Counted from the first letter of the stretch, positions 33,929 to 44,147 are shown. The stretch: 64,000 nt of DNA from Pseudomonas sp. Q1-7 (GCF_028010285.1 NZ_CP116304.1:3054501-3118500); one strand, 5' to 3'. The notes: generated by a model from the letters alone, not told the origin. Numbers and translations are program-made.

Positions 33929-34498
33929 ATGCTGCTCAAGAAATGTTTGCTCGCTCTGGCAATTGGTGGCGTCCTGTCAGCATCGACGGTTTTACTGCCT
34001 GACTATATCGGTGGCTTCTCCAGCGTTTACGCGAAGGAAGGGGGCAGCGGTGGTGGCGGTGGTGGTAGTGGCGGCGGTGGCGGCGGTGGCGGCGGTCACG
34101 GCGGTGGCGGTGGGCACGGCGGTGGCGGTGGGCACGGCGGCGGCGGTGGCGGCGGCGGTCACGGCGGGGGCGGTGGGCACGGCGGCGATGGCGGTGGGCA
34201 CGGTGGAAATGGCCACAGCGGCGACAGTGGTGGGCACGGTAGCAACAGCGGCCCCGGGAGTGCCAACAGCGGTCGTGGTCGTGGCCATGACAATGATGCG
34301 GACCATGACCGTGGTGGGCCGCATGGTGTCGGCCATGGCGCGGATGATGGCCCTGACCATGACGCCGGTGGGCCGCATGGTGTCGGTCACGGCGCAGATG
34401 ATGGCCCTGACCACGACGCCGGTGGGCCGCATGGCGTCGGTCATGGCGCAGATGATGGCCCTGACCATGACGTCGGCGATGACCGCGGCAGTGCTTGA
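33929..34498 (+). CDS. secreted Gly/His-rich repetitive protein (189 aa)
   Basis: The signal peptide is MLLKKCLLALAIGGVLSAST plus a short tail. After residue 36 the protein is nearly all Gly with His, Ser and Asp: a (G)nH block at about 38-100, then about three 18-residue units of type GGPHGVGHGADDGPDHDA. The GGAGG ribosome binding site and the single real frame favour this reading over a 246-codon frame on the same strand (33792-34532) that is Val/Ala/Thr repeats. His clusters alternating with Asp suggest metal binding; silk-like or anti-freeze-like roles are alternatives. It is followed by its own terminator. Confidence 0.7.
   Translation: MLLKKCLLALAIGGVLSASTVLLPDYIGGFSSVYAKEGGSGGGGGGSGGGGGGGGGHGGGGGHGGGGGHGGGGGGGGHGGGGGHGGDGGGHGGNGHSGDSGGHGSNSGPGSANSGRGRGHDNDADHDRGGPHGVGHGADDGPDHDAGGPHGVGHGADDGPDHDAGGPHGVGHGADDGPDHDVGDDRGSA
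34301..34462 (+). repeat. three tandem 54-base units encoding GGPHGVGHGADDGPDHD
   Basis: Units start at 34301, 34355 and 34409, each beginning GACCA(T/C)GAC and containing GGTGGGCCGCATGG. A degenerate fourth copy begins at 34463. The first unit differs most, showing recent internal duplication with in-frame unit length. Confidence 0.9.
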
Positions 34499-34513
34499 TT
34501 GCTCAGCCACTGA

Positions 34514-34548
34514 AACACAAAACCCGGAGTGAATCCGGGTTTTGTGTT
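34514..34548 (+). terminator. strong Rho-independent terminator
   Basis: AACACAAAACCCGGA and TCCGGGTTTTGTGTT form a perfect 15-bp stem just after the Gly/His-rich gene. Confidence 0.88.
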
Positions 34549-34671
34549 GGTCGGGAAATTTAGACGGTTAGCCTGCCTTGGGTGACGGTGGCCGATATGC
34601 CGAGTGTCCCGTGCTAAGTGCGGGGTTGAACGCTTGGGAGCACTTTCCCACTTTCCACAGGACGACCTTGA

Positions 34672-35526
34672 ATGCCATTGCCCTCCCCGCCTACCTCGCT
34701 CTTGCCGGCGCTTCAGCAGGTCATGCGTCCCCTGGTGAGGCTGATGCTCAGAAAGGGGGTCACGTATAGCGCCTTCGCCGACTTGCTCAAACAAATTTTC
34801 GTAGATGTCGCCGAGCGCGAGTTTCACCTTGATGGCAAACCGCCGAGCGACAGCAGAGTCAGCCTGCTGACGGGGGTCCATCGCAAGGACGTCAAGCGCC
34901 TGCGATCCAAGGCCGCCAGTGAGAAGACCAGCCTCCCCGAAACCGTTTCGTTTGGCGCACACCTGGTCAGTGTCTGGTTGAACAACTCGCCGTTCTGTGA
35001 GCGTCCTGGCCAGCCCAGGCCACTGGTTCGTTTGGCCAGTGCAGGGGGCGAGTGTTCATTCGATGGGCTAGTCGCGGCGGTCAGCAAGGATATTCGCGCC
35101 CGCGTCGTACTGGATGAGTGGCTTCGTTTGGGGGTTGTGCAGCTAGACGACCAGGATCGGGTCCATCTGGAGGCGATGGCCTTTATTCCGCAACGAGGGT
35201 TTGACGAGAAGATGGCCTATTTTCGGCACAACCTTCACGACCATGCCTGCGCCGCCGTGCATAACCTGACCGAGGCCGGGGAGCCGTTCTTCGAGCGCAG
35301 CGTGCACTATGACAGCCTGTCTCAAGGCGGCGTCAATCAACTGCGCGAATCCGTCAGGAAGGAAGGCATGCAGGTGCTGATCGGCTTCAACCAACTGGCT
35401 GCCGAACTGGAAGAGCGGGATGCTCCCCCTCCCGACGCCCGACAGCGCATCACCATTGGCCTTTATTTCTATACCGAGCCCAATCCTCCAGAGGTCGCCT
35501 GCCCGACCAGGACCGGTTCGTCATGA
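34672..35526 (+). CDS. DUF6502 family protein (284 aa)
   Basis: The N-terminal region contains the DUF6502 pattern: VRLMLRKGVTYSAFADLLKQ, IFVDVAEREF and DSRVSLLTGVHRKDVKRL, a winged-helix-like DNA-binding unit. The later part (RVVLDEWLRLGVVQLDDQDR) is unlike known enzymes. It overlaps the next gene by four bases (ATGA), so DUF6502 and DUF5666 proteins are coupled. A regulatory role for this pair is plausible. Confidence 0.8.
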   Translation: MPLPSPPTSLLPALQQVMRPLVRLMLRKGVTYSAFADLLKQIFVDVAEREFHLDGKPPSDSRVSLLTGVHRKDVKRLRSKAASEKTSLPETVSFGAHLVSVWLNNSPFCERPGQPRPLVRLASAGGECSFDGLVAAVSKDIRARVVLDEWLRLGVVQLDDQDRVHLEAMAFIPQRGFDEKMAYFRHNLHDHACAAVHNLTEAGEPFFERSVHYDSLSQGGVNQLRESVRKEGMQVLIGFNQLAAELEERDAPPPDARQRITIGLYFYTEPNPPEVACPTRTGSS

Positions 35527-36968
35527 GCACCGCCGCGCGCCGCTTGGGCGTCCTCATTTTCGTTTGCAGCTCACTACTTGTGGCGGCCGTGTCTAACGCT
35601 GCACCGGCATGCCTTGATCCAGGTGGTCTGGGGGGCACAGGCGCAATTGTCACCGGCGGGGTCGGCGGCACGGGCTCGCCAGTCGATTACGGTGGCGTCG
35701 GTGGGACCGGCGTGCGCGCCGACCCCGGCGGGATCGGCGGAACCGGGGCACCGGCCGAGGAAGGTGGAATAGGTGGGACCGGCATTGTGGGGACCATCAC
35801 GGGGTTTGGTTCGATCTGCGTCAACGGCGTGGAAGTTCACTTCGATGACAAGGCATCGCTCAGCGAGAACGGCGTGCCTGCCAGCAGTCGACAACTGGCC
35901 ATCGGACAGGTGGTTGCAGTAGACGCCCGTCCATCTCCGAGGGGATTGGAGGCGCGGCGTATTGCGATTCTCCACGCCTTTGAAGGGCCGATTACCCAGG
36001 TCGCGTCGGGATCTGCCTCCCTACGTGTGATGGGACAGCCGATACGTGTTGCGGCGGGAGCTCGGGTGGCCGAGGACCTGCGCATCGGCGAGCCGGTTCG
36101 AGTCAGCGGCTTGCGCAACGCCCAGGGCGAGGTGGTGGCCAGCCGGATTGATCGTGCACCGAACCTCGCGCAGGTGAGTGCGATTGGCGCCATTGAACGA
36201 GTCGGCAACCTGCAGGGCTTGGCCCTCAGCAAGCCGCTGCTCCCCAGCGGTGAAGTTCTGGTGCGTGGCACCTGGAATGGCCGGCAGCTGAATGTTGTCC
36301 AGGCACACAACGATCCGGGCCTCCCCTTCTCCGGGCGGGTACGTCATGCGTTGGTGGAGGGTCTGGTTCGCAGTCAGCAAGGCAATCGCATTGAGTTCGG
36401 CGGATTCACAGCCCATGTCGAACGCAGTACCGCCTATACCGGGGGCAAAGCTGCCGACCTTGTAGTCAACCAGCGTATCCGCGTGGCCGGTGTGTTCGAT
36501 AAGGGCCGGAACATACGCGCGGAACAGATCGAGATCTTGCCGGAACACCCCGACGGCGCCATCCGGCAGGGCAACCGACACCAGGGTTCGCCAGAAAGCG
36601 ATTCAGAGCATCACGATGGCGGTAGCTCCGGGCGTGACGGCAATGAGTCGCGAATGCGCGTCGAAAACGGTGAGATCCGCGAGAAAGTCGAGCGGCGCGA
36701 GGAGTCCGCTACCGGTGACCTGGAACGCCGAGAGCGGATCGAGACCCGTCAATCCGGCGACCGCCTGGAGCGCCGGGAGCGAATCGAGATTTTCGAGAAT
36801 GGCGTTCGGGTCGAGCGGATTGAGCGGATTGAGCGGATTGAGCGAATCGAACGACCGGACCGGGTCGACAAGCCCGAGCGTGTGGAAAAACCTGAGCGAG
36901 TTGAAAAGGTCGAGCGCGTTGAAAAAGTCGAGCGTGTCGAACGGTTGGATCATTCAGGCCCCCACTAG
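35523..36968 (+). CDS. DUF5666 family secreted protein with GGxGGTG and ER-rich repeats (481 aa)
   Basis: The signal peptide (about 1-26) ends at VSNAAPAC. Residues about 33-90 hold five GG(L/V/I)GGTG units about twelve residues apart. DUF5666 repeats follow: GTITGFGSICVNGVEVHF, IGQVVAVDARPSPRGLEARR, GPITQVASGSASLRVMGQPI, VSGLRNAQGEVVASRID, a series of OB-like small beta domains. The C-terminal 90 residues are a Glu/Arg repeat (IERIERIERIERPDR, KPERVEKVERVEK) encoded by short DNA repeats. It is periplasmic or exported. Function is unknown, but the coupling to DUF6502 and a beta-barrel gene after it is notable. Confidence 0.85.
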   Translation: MSTAARRLGVLIFVCSSLLVAAVSNAAPACLDPGGLGGTGAIVTGGVGGTGSPVDYGGVGGTGVRADPGGIGGTGAPAEEGGIGGTGIVGTITGFGSICVNGVEVHFDDKASLSENGVPASSRQLAIGQVVAVDARPSPRGLEARRIAILHAFEGPITQVASGSASLRVMGQPIRVAAGARVAEDLRIGEPVRVSGLRNAQGEVVASRIDRAPNLAQVSAIGAIERVGNLQGLALSKPLLPSGEVLVRGTWNGRQLNVVQAHNDPGLPFSGRVRHALVEGLVRSQQGNRIEFGGFTAHVERSTAYTGGKAADLVVNQRIRVAGVFDKGRNIRAEQIEILPEHPDGAIRQGNRHQGSPESDSEHHDGGSSGRDGNESRMRVENGEIREKVERREESATGDLERRERIETRQSGDRLERRERIEIFENGVRVERIERIERIERIERPDRVDKPERVEKPERVEKVERVEKVERVERLDHSGPH

Positions 36969-37146
36969 GGTTCGATTCATCAACACATAGTGGAATCCAA
37001 AGTGCCGGCTATGCTGGGGAAAGTATCCTGAGGGCTACCTGCCTGGCAGAGCAGGTAGCAGGTCGCCGGCACGCTCTTGATCGATATCCCGGTGCAGGCC
37101 ACGCCCCTGATGTGAACTTCGATGTTCGGATTACAACGAGGTCAAC

Positions 37147-37899
37147 ATGAGCCCAATGCGTGCGCTTTTCCCCTGCTTGCTGGTGATCGTCGCCTGGCCC
37201 GCCTTGTCGGGTGACTTCACGCTCTTGACCGGATTGGATTACTCCCGGGGGGATTACGGAACCCCGGCAATGAGTGAGACCTGGTACGTCCCGCTGGTCG
37301 GCAAATACGAATCCGGCCCGATGATCTACAAGTTGACCGTCCCGTACCTGCGCATCACCAATCCCGCGGTGGGGCCAGACGGCCTGCCCGTGGCCGGCGA
37401 CTGCGACAGTATCGAGAGTGGCCTTGGCGATACCGTGGCGAGCGCGGATTACGCCCTGCTGGACGGCAGCGATGGGGGAAGACTGCTGGTGGATCTGGTG
37501 GGCAAAGTAAAGCTGCCGACGGCCGATGAGGATCACTGCCTCGGAACCGGCAAGACCGACTACTCCGTCCAGGTTGACGTCGCTCATGCCTTCGGTGCAG
37601 TCAGTGGCTTCGCCACGCTGGGCTGGAAGAAGTTCGGCGATCCGTCCGATACCGACTTCCGCGATCCAATTTTCACGTCAATCGGCCTGGTCACCCGGCT
37701 GGCGCCGGCCACCTCGGTGGGGGCCGCTTATGATTGGCGGCAGAAGGTGACGTCCGATGGCAACGAGATCCAGGAGTTCACCCTGTTTCTGACACAAAGG
37801 CTCAGCTCAGCCTGGAAAGTCCAACTGTACGCATTGAAGGGTTTTTCCGATGCCAGCCCGGAGTCGGGCGGCGGACTGCAGCTCAGTCACTCGTTTTAG
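37147..37899 (+). CDS. outer-membrane beta-barrel-like protein (250 aa)
   Basis: GAGG precedes ATG 37147. The signal peptide (about 1-22, LVIVAWPALSG) is followed by alternating aromatic/polar strands (YLRITNPAVGPDGL, GDTVASADYALLDG, VQVDVAHAFGAVSGFATLGW) and it ends in an aromatic Phe (LQLSHSF), the usual outer-membrane C-terminus. It fits the transporter/phenol-degradation MetA-like family. It follows the DUF5666 gene by 178 bases and may be functionally linked to it. Confidence 0.8.
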   Translation: MSPMRALFPCLLVIVAWPALSGDFTLLTGLDYSRGDYGTPAMSETWYVPLVGKYESGPMIYKLTVPYLRITNPAVGPDGLPVAGDCDSIESGLGDTVASADYALLDGSDGGRLLVDLVGKVKLPTADEDHCLGTGKTDYSVQVDVAHAFGAVSGFATLGWKKFGDPSDTDFRDPIFTSIGLVTRLAPATSVGAAYDWRQKVTSDGNEIQEFTLFLTQRLSSAWKVQLYALKGFSDASPESGGGLQLSHSF

Positions 37900-38146
37900 G
37901 GTTGGGGCCTGTCGAGCCCAGTCGATCAGGCCATATCGATTGTCCGGCGCTAAATGCCTCTGGAACCGACCTGTAATCCCTAATCGACATAGTCGTGTCG
38001 CTTGGTTACGGGCCTGATTCAACTTTATGGGGCAATTTCTCGAGCATATCCATGAGGTGCTACGACGAACCTCTAATTGGCGCCCACAAGGTTTTACGGT
38101 ATCCAGCTGCTACTCAAATGGGGCTCTAGCAATAAGGAAAATGCCC

Positions 38147-39826
38147 ATGCGCTTATCCATCCGAACCAAGATTCTCCTACTCAGCGTGATACCGGTAATT
38201 CTGCTGGTCGCACTGCTCAGTGGCTTGACCGTCGTGATTCTCGACAAGCTGGCAGACGAGCAGACCGCGGCTGCGCGTGAGCGTATGCATGAAGACCGTC
38301 GCGCAGTGTTGGCGAACTATGTGCAGATCGCAAACGCGGCGATTGCTGGCATTTACCAGAACTCTGCGCCTGGCGATATGCGTGCGCGCGACGAAGCCGT
38401 AGCGCTACTGAAACGGATGAACTTCGCCAAGGGAGATTATTTCTGGGGCTACGACTCGCAGAGCCTACGCATCTTCTGGTCGGATAAGGACGTGCGCATT
38501 GGCGAAAGTTTTCGTGATTTTCGCGACGCCAACGGCCTTTACGTGATCAACGAACTGGTTCGGGTAGCCAAGGACGGTAGTCATTTCCTCGAATATGCCT
38601 TCCCTGTCCCGGGGCACGACGAGCCGGTGCCGAAGATCGGCTATGCGCAATACCTGGAAAAGTGGGATCTGGTCATCGGCACGGCAGTAAATCTGGATGA
38701 CATCGAGTTGCAGGTTCAGGCTTTCGAAGAGCAGATGCACCGGCAAATCGGTTCGCTGGTGGTCGATATGGTGGGGCTGGCACTGATTCTGCTGATCGTG
38801 ATCATTGCGCTGGCGGTCTGGTTGGCGGGAGGTTTCGTACGCCCGCTACAGCAGATCAAGGCCAACCTCGACGATATTGCTGCGGGCGAGGGAGATTTGA
38901 CCCGGCGCCTGCCGGTCTCCACCCAGGACGAGCTGGGCCAGCTGGCCGGTTCCTTCAACCGTTTCGTCGAGAAAATTCATGATCTGGTCAGGCAGATCGC
39001 CGACATGACCGGGCAACTTACTGGCTTGGTCAGCAAGGTGGCGGAGCAAGCGCAGCGTTCCGAGCAGGCCATGGCGCAACAACGTCATGAAACCGATCAG
39101 GTGGCCACGGCGATCAACGAGATGTCGGCCGCCGCCCACGAGGTGGCCAAGAGTGCGCAGAACGCCGCCGAAGCCGCGCAGCAGACCGACCGCGAAGGGC
39201 AGGCGGCGAAGAGCGTGGTCGATGGCAGCATCCAGCGCATTCACTTACTGGTGGAGGATATCCGCAGCAGCGGCGTGTCGCTCGACAGCCTGCAGCAGGA
39301 CGTGCAGTCCATCGTCAGCGTGCTCGACGTGATCCGCTCCATCGCCGAGCAAACCAACCTGCTGGCGCTCAACGCGGCTATTGAGGCGGCACGTGCCGGT
39401 GAGGCTGGACGTGGATTTGCCGTGGTCGCCGATGAAGTGCGCGCATTGGCCAGCCGCACCCAGCAGAGCACCCAGGAGATCCAGGGCATGATCGACCGTC
39501 TGCAACAGGGCACGCAGCAGTCAGTGAGCTCAATGCGCCGCTCCAGCGACGCCGGCGAGCTGACCAGCGAGCACGCCAACAAGGCTGGCGAATCGCTCGA
39601 TGTCATCGCCCAACTGATCGCCACCATCAATGCAATGAACGCTCAGATCGCCAGCGCTGCCGAAGAACAGACGGCAGTGGCCGAGGAAATCAACCGTAGC
39701 GTGCACCAGATCGCTGCCGCGGTGGACAGCGTAGCAGGTGAGGCTGAACAAGGCGCCCAGGCGGCACGCAGTCTGGAGGGGGTGGGCGATCGCCTCAATT
39801 CTCTGGTGCGCCAGTTCCGCATTTAG
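38147..39826 (+). CDS. methyl-accepting chemotaxis protein with sCache_2 sensor (559 aa)
   Basis: AAGGA eight bases upstream favours ATG 38147 (MRLSIRTKI) over 38141. TM1 is about 8-30; the periplasmic single-Cache domain (about 32-195) contains [20 protein letters not shown] and [14 protein letters not shown]2 is about 205-230; HAMP and the MCP helical hairpin follow with the tip [20 protein letters not shown]. There is no C-terminal CheR pentapeptide. The sensor type fits small organic acid ligands (as PA2652/CtpM for malate), which is inference. Confidence 0.92.
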   Translation: MRLSIRTKILLLSVIPVILLVALLSGLTVVILDKLADEQTAAARERMHEDRRAVLANYVQIANAAIAGIYQNSAPGDMRARDEAVALLKRMNFAKGDYFWGYDSQSLRIFWSDKDVRIGESFRDFRDANGLYVINELVRVAKDGSHFLEYAFPVPGHDEPVPKIGYAQYLEKWDLVIGTAVNLDDIELQVQAFEEQMHRQIGSLVVDMVGLALILLIVIIALAVWLAGGFVRPLQQIKANLDDIAAGEGDLTRRLPVSTQDELGQLAGSFNRFVEKIHDLVRQIADMTGQLTGLVSKVAEQAQRSEQAMAQQRHETDQVATAINEMSAAAHEVAKSAQNAAEAAQQTDREGQAAKSVVDGSIQRIHLLVEDIRSSGVSLDSLQQDVQSIVSVLDVIRSIAEQTNLLALNAAIEAARAGEAGRGFAVVADEVRALASRTQQSTQEIQGMIDRLQQGTQQSVSSMRRSSDAGELTSEHANKAGESLDVIAQLIATINAMNAQIASAAEEQTAVAEEINRSVHQIAAAVDSVAGEAEQGAQAARSLEGVGDRLNSLVRQFRI

Positions 39827-40111
39827 TCGAGGCATGACGCCAGTCGCTCCTGCGGCTGGCGTTCGGCCTCATGTAACAGCGAAGCGTTTCATACTTGATC
39901 ACGAATGCCAGCGGTCTGCGCCTGAGCTATCCGAGGTTGCGGAACCGATGGAAGCCGGCACGCACAGAAGCTGCCAGGAAGGCTGTTGAAGATGGCGCTG
40001 TGGACCTGGCCGAACGTATCCGGCAGCGACATTCGCCCGAAGGCGGCAAGCGAAGTCGTCGAGCCCACCGAATGATCCATGGTGCGGGAACCGCACTTTC
40101 TGAAAGACAAT

Positions 40112-40147
40112 AAAAAACCCCGTAGATCTTTGATCTACGGGGTTTTT
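40112..40147. terminator. terminator upstream of the tRNA pair
   Basis: AAAAACCCCGTAGATC-TTT-GATCTACGGGGTTTTT is a symmetrical long hairpin immediately downstream of tRNA-Cys (minus strand). Confidence 0.85.
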
Positions 40148-40150
40148 AGA

Positions 40151-40224
40151 TGGAGGCCGAAGTCGGAATCGAACCGGCGTACACGGATTTGCAATCCGCT
40201 GCATGACCACTCTGCCATCCGGCC
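40151..40224 (-). tRNA. tRNA-Cys (GCA anticodon)
   Basis: The 74-nt cloverleaf with encoded CCA; acceptor GGCCGGA; anticodon loop ATTGCAAAT; T-arm GGTTCGATTCC. Confidence 0.97.
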
Positions 40225-40265
40225 TAAACGATGACGCCGCTTTGGGCGGCGTCATCGCGTGAAAC

Positions 40266-40341
<76 letters not shown>

Positions 40342-40410
40342 TTTGTCGTGTTGACGGGCGCCATTCTATAGATTCACGAACAGCCGTCAACCCCTTGATT
40401 CAAAAAACTT

Positions 40411-40971
40411 TTATTTTCCTTTAGGGTCGGTGCTGAGGTGCGGCCAGGCCGCCATCAGGTAATGCAGCATCGACCACAGGGTCAGCGCCGCGGCCAGGAT
40501 CAACAGGAAATAGCCGATAGCCACCCAGAAGGTGAACAGCGGTGGATTGGCCAGCAGGATGACCAGTGCCAGCATCTGCGCAGCAGTCTTCCACTTGCCG
40601 AGATTGGACACCGCCACGTGGGCGCGCGCGCCGATTTCCGCCATCCACTCGCGTAACGCGGACACCACGATCTCGCGACCGATGATGGTGGCCGCCGGCA
40701 GGGTCAGCCACAGGTTGTGGTGCTCTTCCACCAGCAATACCAACGCTACCGCCACCATCAGCTTATCCGCCACCGGATCGAGGAAGGCCCCGAACGGCGT
40801 GCTCTGCTGCCAGCGTCGCGCCAGGTAGCCGTCGAACCAGTCGGTGACGGCGGCAATGGCGAATACCGTACTGGCTGCCAGGTAGCTCCAGGAGAACGGC
40901 AGATAGAACAGAAGAATGAAAACGGGAATGAGCAGTACGCGCAGAACGGTGAGCAGATTAGGAATATTCAT
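40411..40971 (-). CDS. pgsA: CDP-diacylglycerol-glycerol-3-phosphate 3-phosphatidyltransferase (186 aa)
   Basis: It makes phosphatidylglycerol-phosphate from CDP-diacylglycerol and glycerol-3-phosphate in the inner membrane. The CDP-alcohol phosphatidyltransferase signature [10 protein letters not shown]...[10 protein letters not shown] (Asp-Gly-x2-Ala-Arg, Gly-x3-Asp-x3-Asp) is complete, with about four to six membrane segments. Start [16 protein letters not shown] at ATG 40971 is the usual N-terminus. It lies downstream of uvrC as in other Pseudomonas. Confidence 0.97.
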   Translation of the reverse strand: MNIPNLLTVLRVLLIPVFILLFYLPFSWSYLAASTVFAIAAVTDWFDGYLARRWQQSTPFGAFLDPVADKLMVAVALVLLVEEHHNLWLTLPAATIIGREIVVSALREWMAEIGARAHVAVSNLGKWKTAAQMLALVILLANPPLFTFWVAIGYFLLILAAALTLWSMLHYLMAAWPHLSTDPKGK

Positions 40972-41003
40972 CGTTACGGCTGGTTCCAAAGGAAGCGCGC
41001 ATT

Positions 41004-42827
41004 CTACTCGCTGTGCAAGGCGGCATAAATCGACTCAGCAAGCTTTTTGCTGATACCGGGTGCCTTGGCAATTTCCTCGATGCTGGCGCGATTGAGCTCC
41101 TGCAGTCCGCCGAAGTGCTTCAATAGCTCGCGACGGCGCTTTGGCCCTACCCCGGCCACATCCTCCAGGCTGGAGGTGCGACGTGCCTTGCCGCGCCGCG
41201 CACGGTGCCCGGTAATGGCGAAGCGGTGCGCCTCATCACGGATCTGCTGAATCAGGTGCAGGGCGGGAGAGTCCGCTGGCAAGGTGAATTCGTGGGACGC
41301 ATCGTTCAGGTAGAGCGTCTCGAAACCGGGTTTGCGCGTCACCCCCTTGGCCACACCGAGCAGGATCAGGTCGGGTACGGCCAGCTCCTTCAGTACTTCC
41401 TGGGCCATAGCCAGTTGCCCCTTGCCGCCGTCCACCAACAGGACGTCAGGCAACTTGCCCTCCCCGTCCTTCAGCTTACTGAAGCGACGCGACAACGCCT
41501 GATGCATGGCCGCATAGTCATCGCCGGCGGTGACACCCTCGATGTTGTAGCGACGGTAATCCGACTTCAGCGCACCTTCCGGCCCAAATACCACGCAAGA
41601 CGCCACCGTGGCTTCACCGCTGGAGTGGCTGATGTCGTAGCACTCCAGGCGCTGTGGTGACTCATCCAGACCGAGGGCATCCGCCAGGGCCTCGAAGCGG
41701 GCCGCGGTGTGCTGCCGGTTGGCCAGGCGCGCCGCCAAGGCCTGCTCGGCATTGGTGACGGCAAGTTGCTGCCAGCGCGCCCGAGTACCGCGCACCCGGT
41801 GAGTGATGGCCAGTTCCCGGCCGCGCAACTCGGCCAGCGCCGCGACCAGGGTCGGGAAGTCGTCGTGGGTGGTGTTGACGATCAGTTCGGCGGGCAGGTC
41901 CCGCTCGTGGCTGCCCAAATAGTACTGAGCGATGAACGCCGCCAACACCTCGGCAGCCTCTTCCTCGATGGCAACCTGAGGGAAGAAATTCTTGCTGCCC
42001 AGTACACGGCCACCGCGCACGCTGATCAGGTGGACGCAGGCCCCGCCCGGTGTGGCAATGGCTGCCACCACGTCGATGTCGCCGCTCCCCCCCTCCATGC
42101 TCTGCTGATCCTGCACCCGCCGCAGAATGGCGATCTGGTCGCGCAACTCGGCTGCGCGCTCGAAGTCCAGCCGCTGCGCCGCTTCCTCCATGCCAACGGA
42201 AAGCTCTTGGGTCAGCGCATTACTGCGCCCCTCTAGAAACATCACGGAATGGCGCACATCCTCGGCGTACTCGGTCGGGTCCACCAGCCCCACGCAAGGT
42301 GCCTTGCAACGTTTTATCTGGTACTGCAGGCAAGGTCGGGTGCGGTTCTTGTAGTAACTGTCCTCGCACTGGCGAACCAGAAAGGCCTTCTGCAATAGAT
42401 TGAGGCTTTCGCGGATGGCTCCCGCGCTGGGGTACGGGCCGAAGTAGCGCCCTTTCTGTTTCTTGGCCCCGCGATGGATGCTTAACCGAGGAAAATCGCC
42501 ATTGCTGAGGTGCACGTAGGGGTAGGACTTATCATCCCGCAGCAGGATGTTGTAAGGCGGACGCCATTCCTTGATCAGCGTCTGCTCCAGCAGCAGCGCC
42601 TCGGTTTCGTTGGCGGTGATGGTGGTTTCGACCTGGGCAATCCGGGCCACCAGGGCGGCCGTCTTGGGGGCCAGGCCGGTCTTGCGGAAGTAGCTGGCAA
42701 GGCGCTTCTTCAGGTTCTTCGCCTTGCCCACATAAAGCAGCTTGCCGCTCGCATCGAGCATCCGGTAGACACCCGGACGACCACTGCAGGCGGCAAGGAA
42801 AGCACTCGCGTCGAAGGTGTCGGACAT
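41004..42827 (-). CDS. uvrC: excinuclease ABC subunit C (607 aa)
   Basis: UvrC makes the dual incision at DNA lesions. The N-terminal GIY-YIG domain starts [20 protein letters not shown] with the later KEWRPPYNI; a Cys-rich loop ([16 protein letters not shown]) and UVR domain ([15 protein letters not shown]) follow; the RNase H-like 3' nuclease domain has [14 protein letters not shown] and [10 protein letters not shown]; tandem HhH motifs end the protein ([18 protein letters not shown]). Start [10 protein letters not shown] at 42827 fits relatives better than the ATG 15 bases earlier. It is adjacent to gacA, the classic gacA-uvrC pair. Confidence 0.98.
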   Translation of the reverse strand: MSDTFDASAFLAACSGRPGVYRMLDASGKLLYVGKAKNLKKRLASYFRKTGLAPKTAALVARIAQVETTITANETEALLLEQTLIKEWRPPYNILLRDDKSYPYVHLSNGDFPRLSIHRGAKKQKGRYFGPYPSAGAIRESLNLLQKAFLVRQCEDSYYKNRTRPCLQYQIKRCKAPCVGLVDPTEYAEDVRHSVMFLEGRSNALTQELSVGMEEAAQRLDFERAAELRDQIAILRRVQDQQSMEGGSGDIDVVAAIATPGGACVHLISVRGGRVLGSKNFFPQVAIEEEAAEVLAAFIAQYYLGSHERDLPAELIVNTTHDDFPTLVAALAELRGRELAITHRVRGTRARWQQLAVTNAEQALAARLANRQHTAARFEALADALGLDESPQRLECYDISHSSGEATVASCVVFGPEGALKSDYRRYNIEGVTAGDDYAAMHQALSRRFSKLKDGEGKLPDVLLVDGGKGQLAMAQEVLKELAVPDLILLGVAKGVTRKPGFETLYLNDASHEFTLPADSPALHLIQQIRDEAHRFAITGHRARRGKARRTSSLEDVAGVGPKRRRELLKHFGGLQELNRASIEEIAKAPGISKKLAESIYAALHSE

Positions 42828-42828
42828 C

Positions 42829-43473
42829 TTAACTGACGGCATCTACCATGCCGTGCCTGACGGCCAGCAACGCCAGCTCGACGTCGCTGGAAATGGAAAG
42901 CTTGTCGAAGATTCGGTAGCGGTAGGTATTCACCGTCTTCGGCGACAGGCAGAGCTTGTCGGAAATGCTCTGTACCTTCTGGCAGTTGGCAATCATCAGG
43001 GCGATCTGGATTTCGCGCTCCGACAGCAGGTCGAAGGGCGAGCCGCTGGCCTGGGGCTGGAAGGACTTGAGCGCCAGTTGCTGGGCAATCTGCGGGCTGA
43101 TGAAGCGTTGACCGGCAAAGACCTGGCGAATCGCCTGGATCATCTCCTCCAGACCGGCCCCTTTGGTCAGGTAGCCCGCCGCGCCCGCCTGCAACAGCCG
43201 GGTCGGGAAGGGATCTTCCTCACAGGCGGTGACCGCTACGACCTTGATGTCGGTATGGCTGCGCAGCAGCTTGCGAGTGGCCTCCAGGCCGCCAATGCCG
43301 GGCATCTTGACGTCCATCAGGACAACATCCGGCTTGAGTTCACGCGCTTTCTTCAGGGCTTCTTCGCCACTGTCGGCCTGCCCTACCACCTGCAGGCCGT
43401 CAATGTCGGCCAGCATGCGAGTAATCCCCATTCTTACAAGATCGTGGTCATCGACCACCAGCACCCTAATCAA
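42829..43473 (-). CDS. gacA: global response regulator GacA (214 aa)
   Basis: GacA is the LuxR-type response regulator of GacS/GacA, which controls rsm small RNAs and secondary metabolism. The start is TTG at 43473 ([14 protein letters not shown]) after GAGAGGTG. The receiver domain has the acidic pocket VDDHD, the phosphorylated Asp in [11 protein letters not shown] and the conserved Thr/Ser and Lys ([15 protein letters not shown]). The C-terminal HTH is [39 protein letters not shown]. uvrC begins one base after its stop. Confidence 0.98.
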   Translation of the reverse strand: MIRVLVVDDHDLVRMGITRMLADIDGLQVVGQADSGEEALKKARELKPDVVLMDVKMPGIGGLEATRKLLRSHTDIKVVAVTACEEDPFPTRLLQAGAAGYLTKGAGLEEMIQAIRQVFAGQRFISPQIAQQLALKSFQPQASGSPFDLLSEREIQIALMIANCQKVQSISDKLCLSPKTVNTYRYRIFDKLSISSDVELALLAVRHGMVDAVS

Positions 43474-43946
43474 GCGACACCTCTCAGTGCATCGCGCGCT
43501 GCATCGGCAGCAGGCTCGTTCAAATGAGGCTCACATTAGCAAATGACCGGGGAATGACCTAGCTCCAGATACATTCACCGTCAAACGAACAGCGCCAAAT
43601 TATCAGCCACGGAAGGCCTCGCCCCCGCGTCTGGGCGCACGATGCCGGCAGACTTCGAATAAATGTCATTAATTTGGAAGCATTTCCTGAATGAATGACA
43701 AAGAAAGTAAAACACTGGATACGCAGCGGTTCCGTGTTAAGCCAGGGACACCCTCGGCGTCGCCATCCGGCGGGACCAGGGCGCAGCGTCCGCGCGGGCC
43801 AGTGCGACCTAAGCGTCAGGACGACGAGACACCTTCAGACGGCGCGTCGAGCTTTGGAAATGATCGGTAGCGACTGCCAGGTTGCGGGATCATCCATCGA
43901 CAGCTATCAGGAATGTTCCACTTCTTTCCCGATATGGAGATCCACC
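43474..43946. other. intergenic region after gacA start
   Basis: About 470 bases. It contains the gacA promoter (minus strand). No gene is supported on the plus strand before 43947, since the open frame from 43695 has no ribosome binding site. Confidence 0.5.
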
Positions 43947-44147
43947 ATGAGTGCACGCTTCTCGGTAAAAAGAATTCTGCGGGCAGGCGCCAAAGGCATC
44001 AGGAACGGCGGAGTTCTCGGAGGAACGGCTCTGGATGCTTACTGGTATCGCATCATCGACAGAGCCACTGGAGACTATGTAGGGACCAGGCATGAGGACG
44101 AAGCCCTGGCCCACGATGAATGCGCGAGGCTCAACAACCGCGCCTGA
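43947..44147 (+). CDS. small basic hypothetical protein (66 aa)
   Basis: ATG 43947 is preceded by GGAGAT at a good spacing. The protein is MSARFSVKRILRAGAKGIRN then GGVLGGTALDAYWYRII and RHEDEALAHDECARLNNRA. No family is recognised. It has a basic N-terminus and acidic C-terminal helix. It ends just before the terminator that precedes tRNA-Ser. Confidence 0.55.
   Translation: MSARFSVKRILRAGAKGIRNGGVLGGTALDAYWYRIIDRATGDYVGTRHEDEALAHDECARLNNRA

Noticed and set aside
34301-34462. 54-base repeats as an integration hot-spot or VNTR outside a gene
   Set aside because: The units keep frame and encode an 18-residue motif, so they belong to the protein.
33992-34510. 172-codon minus-strand frame opposite the Gly/His-rich gene
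   Set aside because: Thr/Ala/Val repeats complementary to the Gly/His repeats; no signal peptide or start context.
33792-34532. 246-codon plus-strand frame over the Gly/His-rich gene
   Set aside because: It encodes Val/Ala/Thr/Met repeats as the shifted reading of GGN repeats; the other frame has a signal peptide and better ribosome binding site.
33929-37899. CRISPR-like appearance of repeats in the Gly/His-rich and DUF5666 genes
   Set aside because: The repeats are contiguous, in-frame and lack unique spacers; they are coding repeats.
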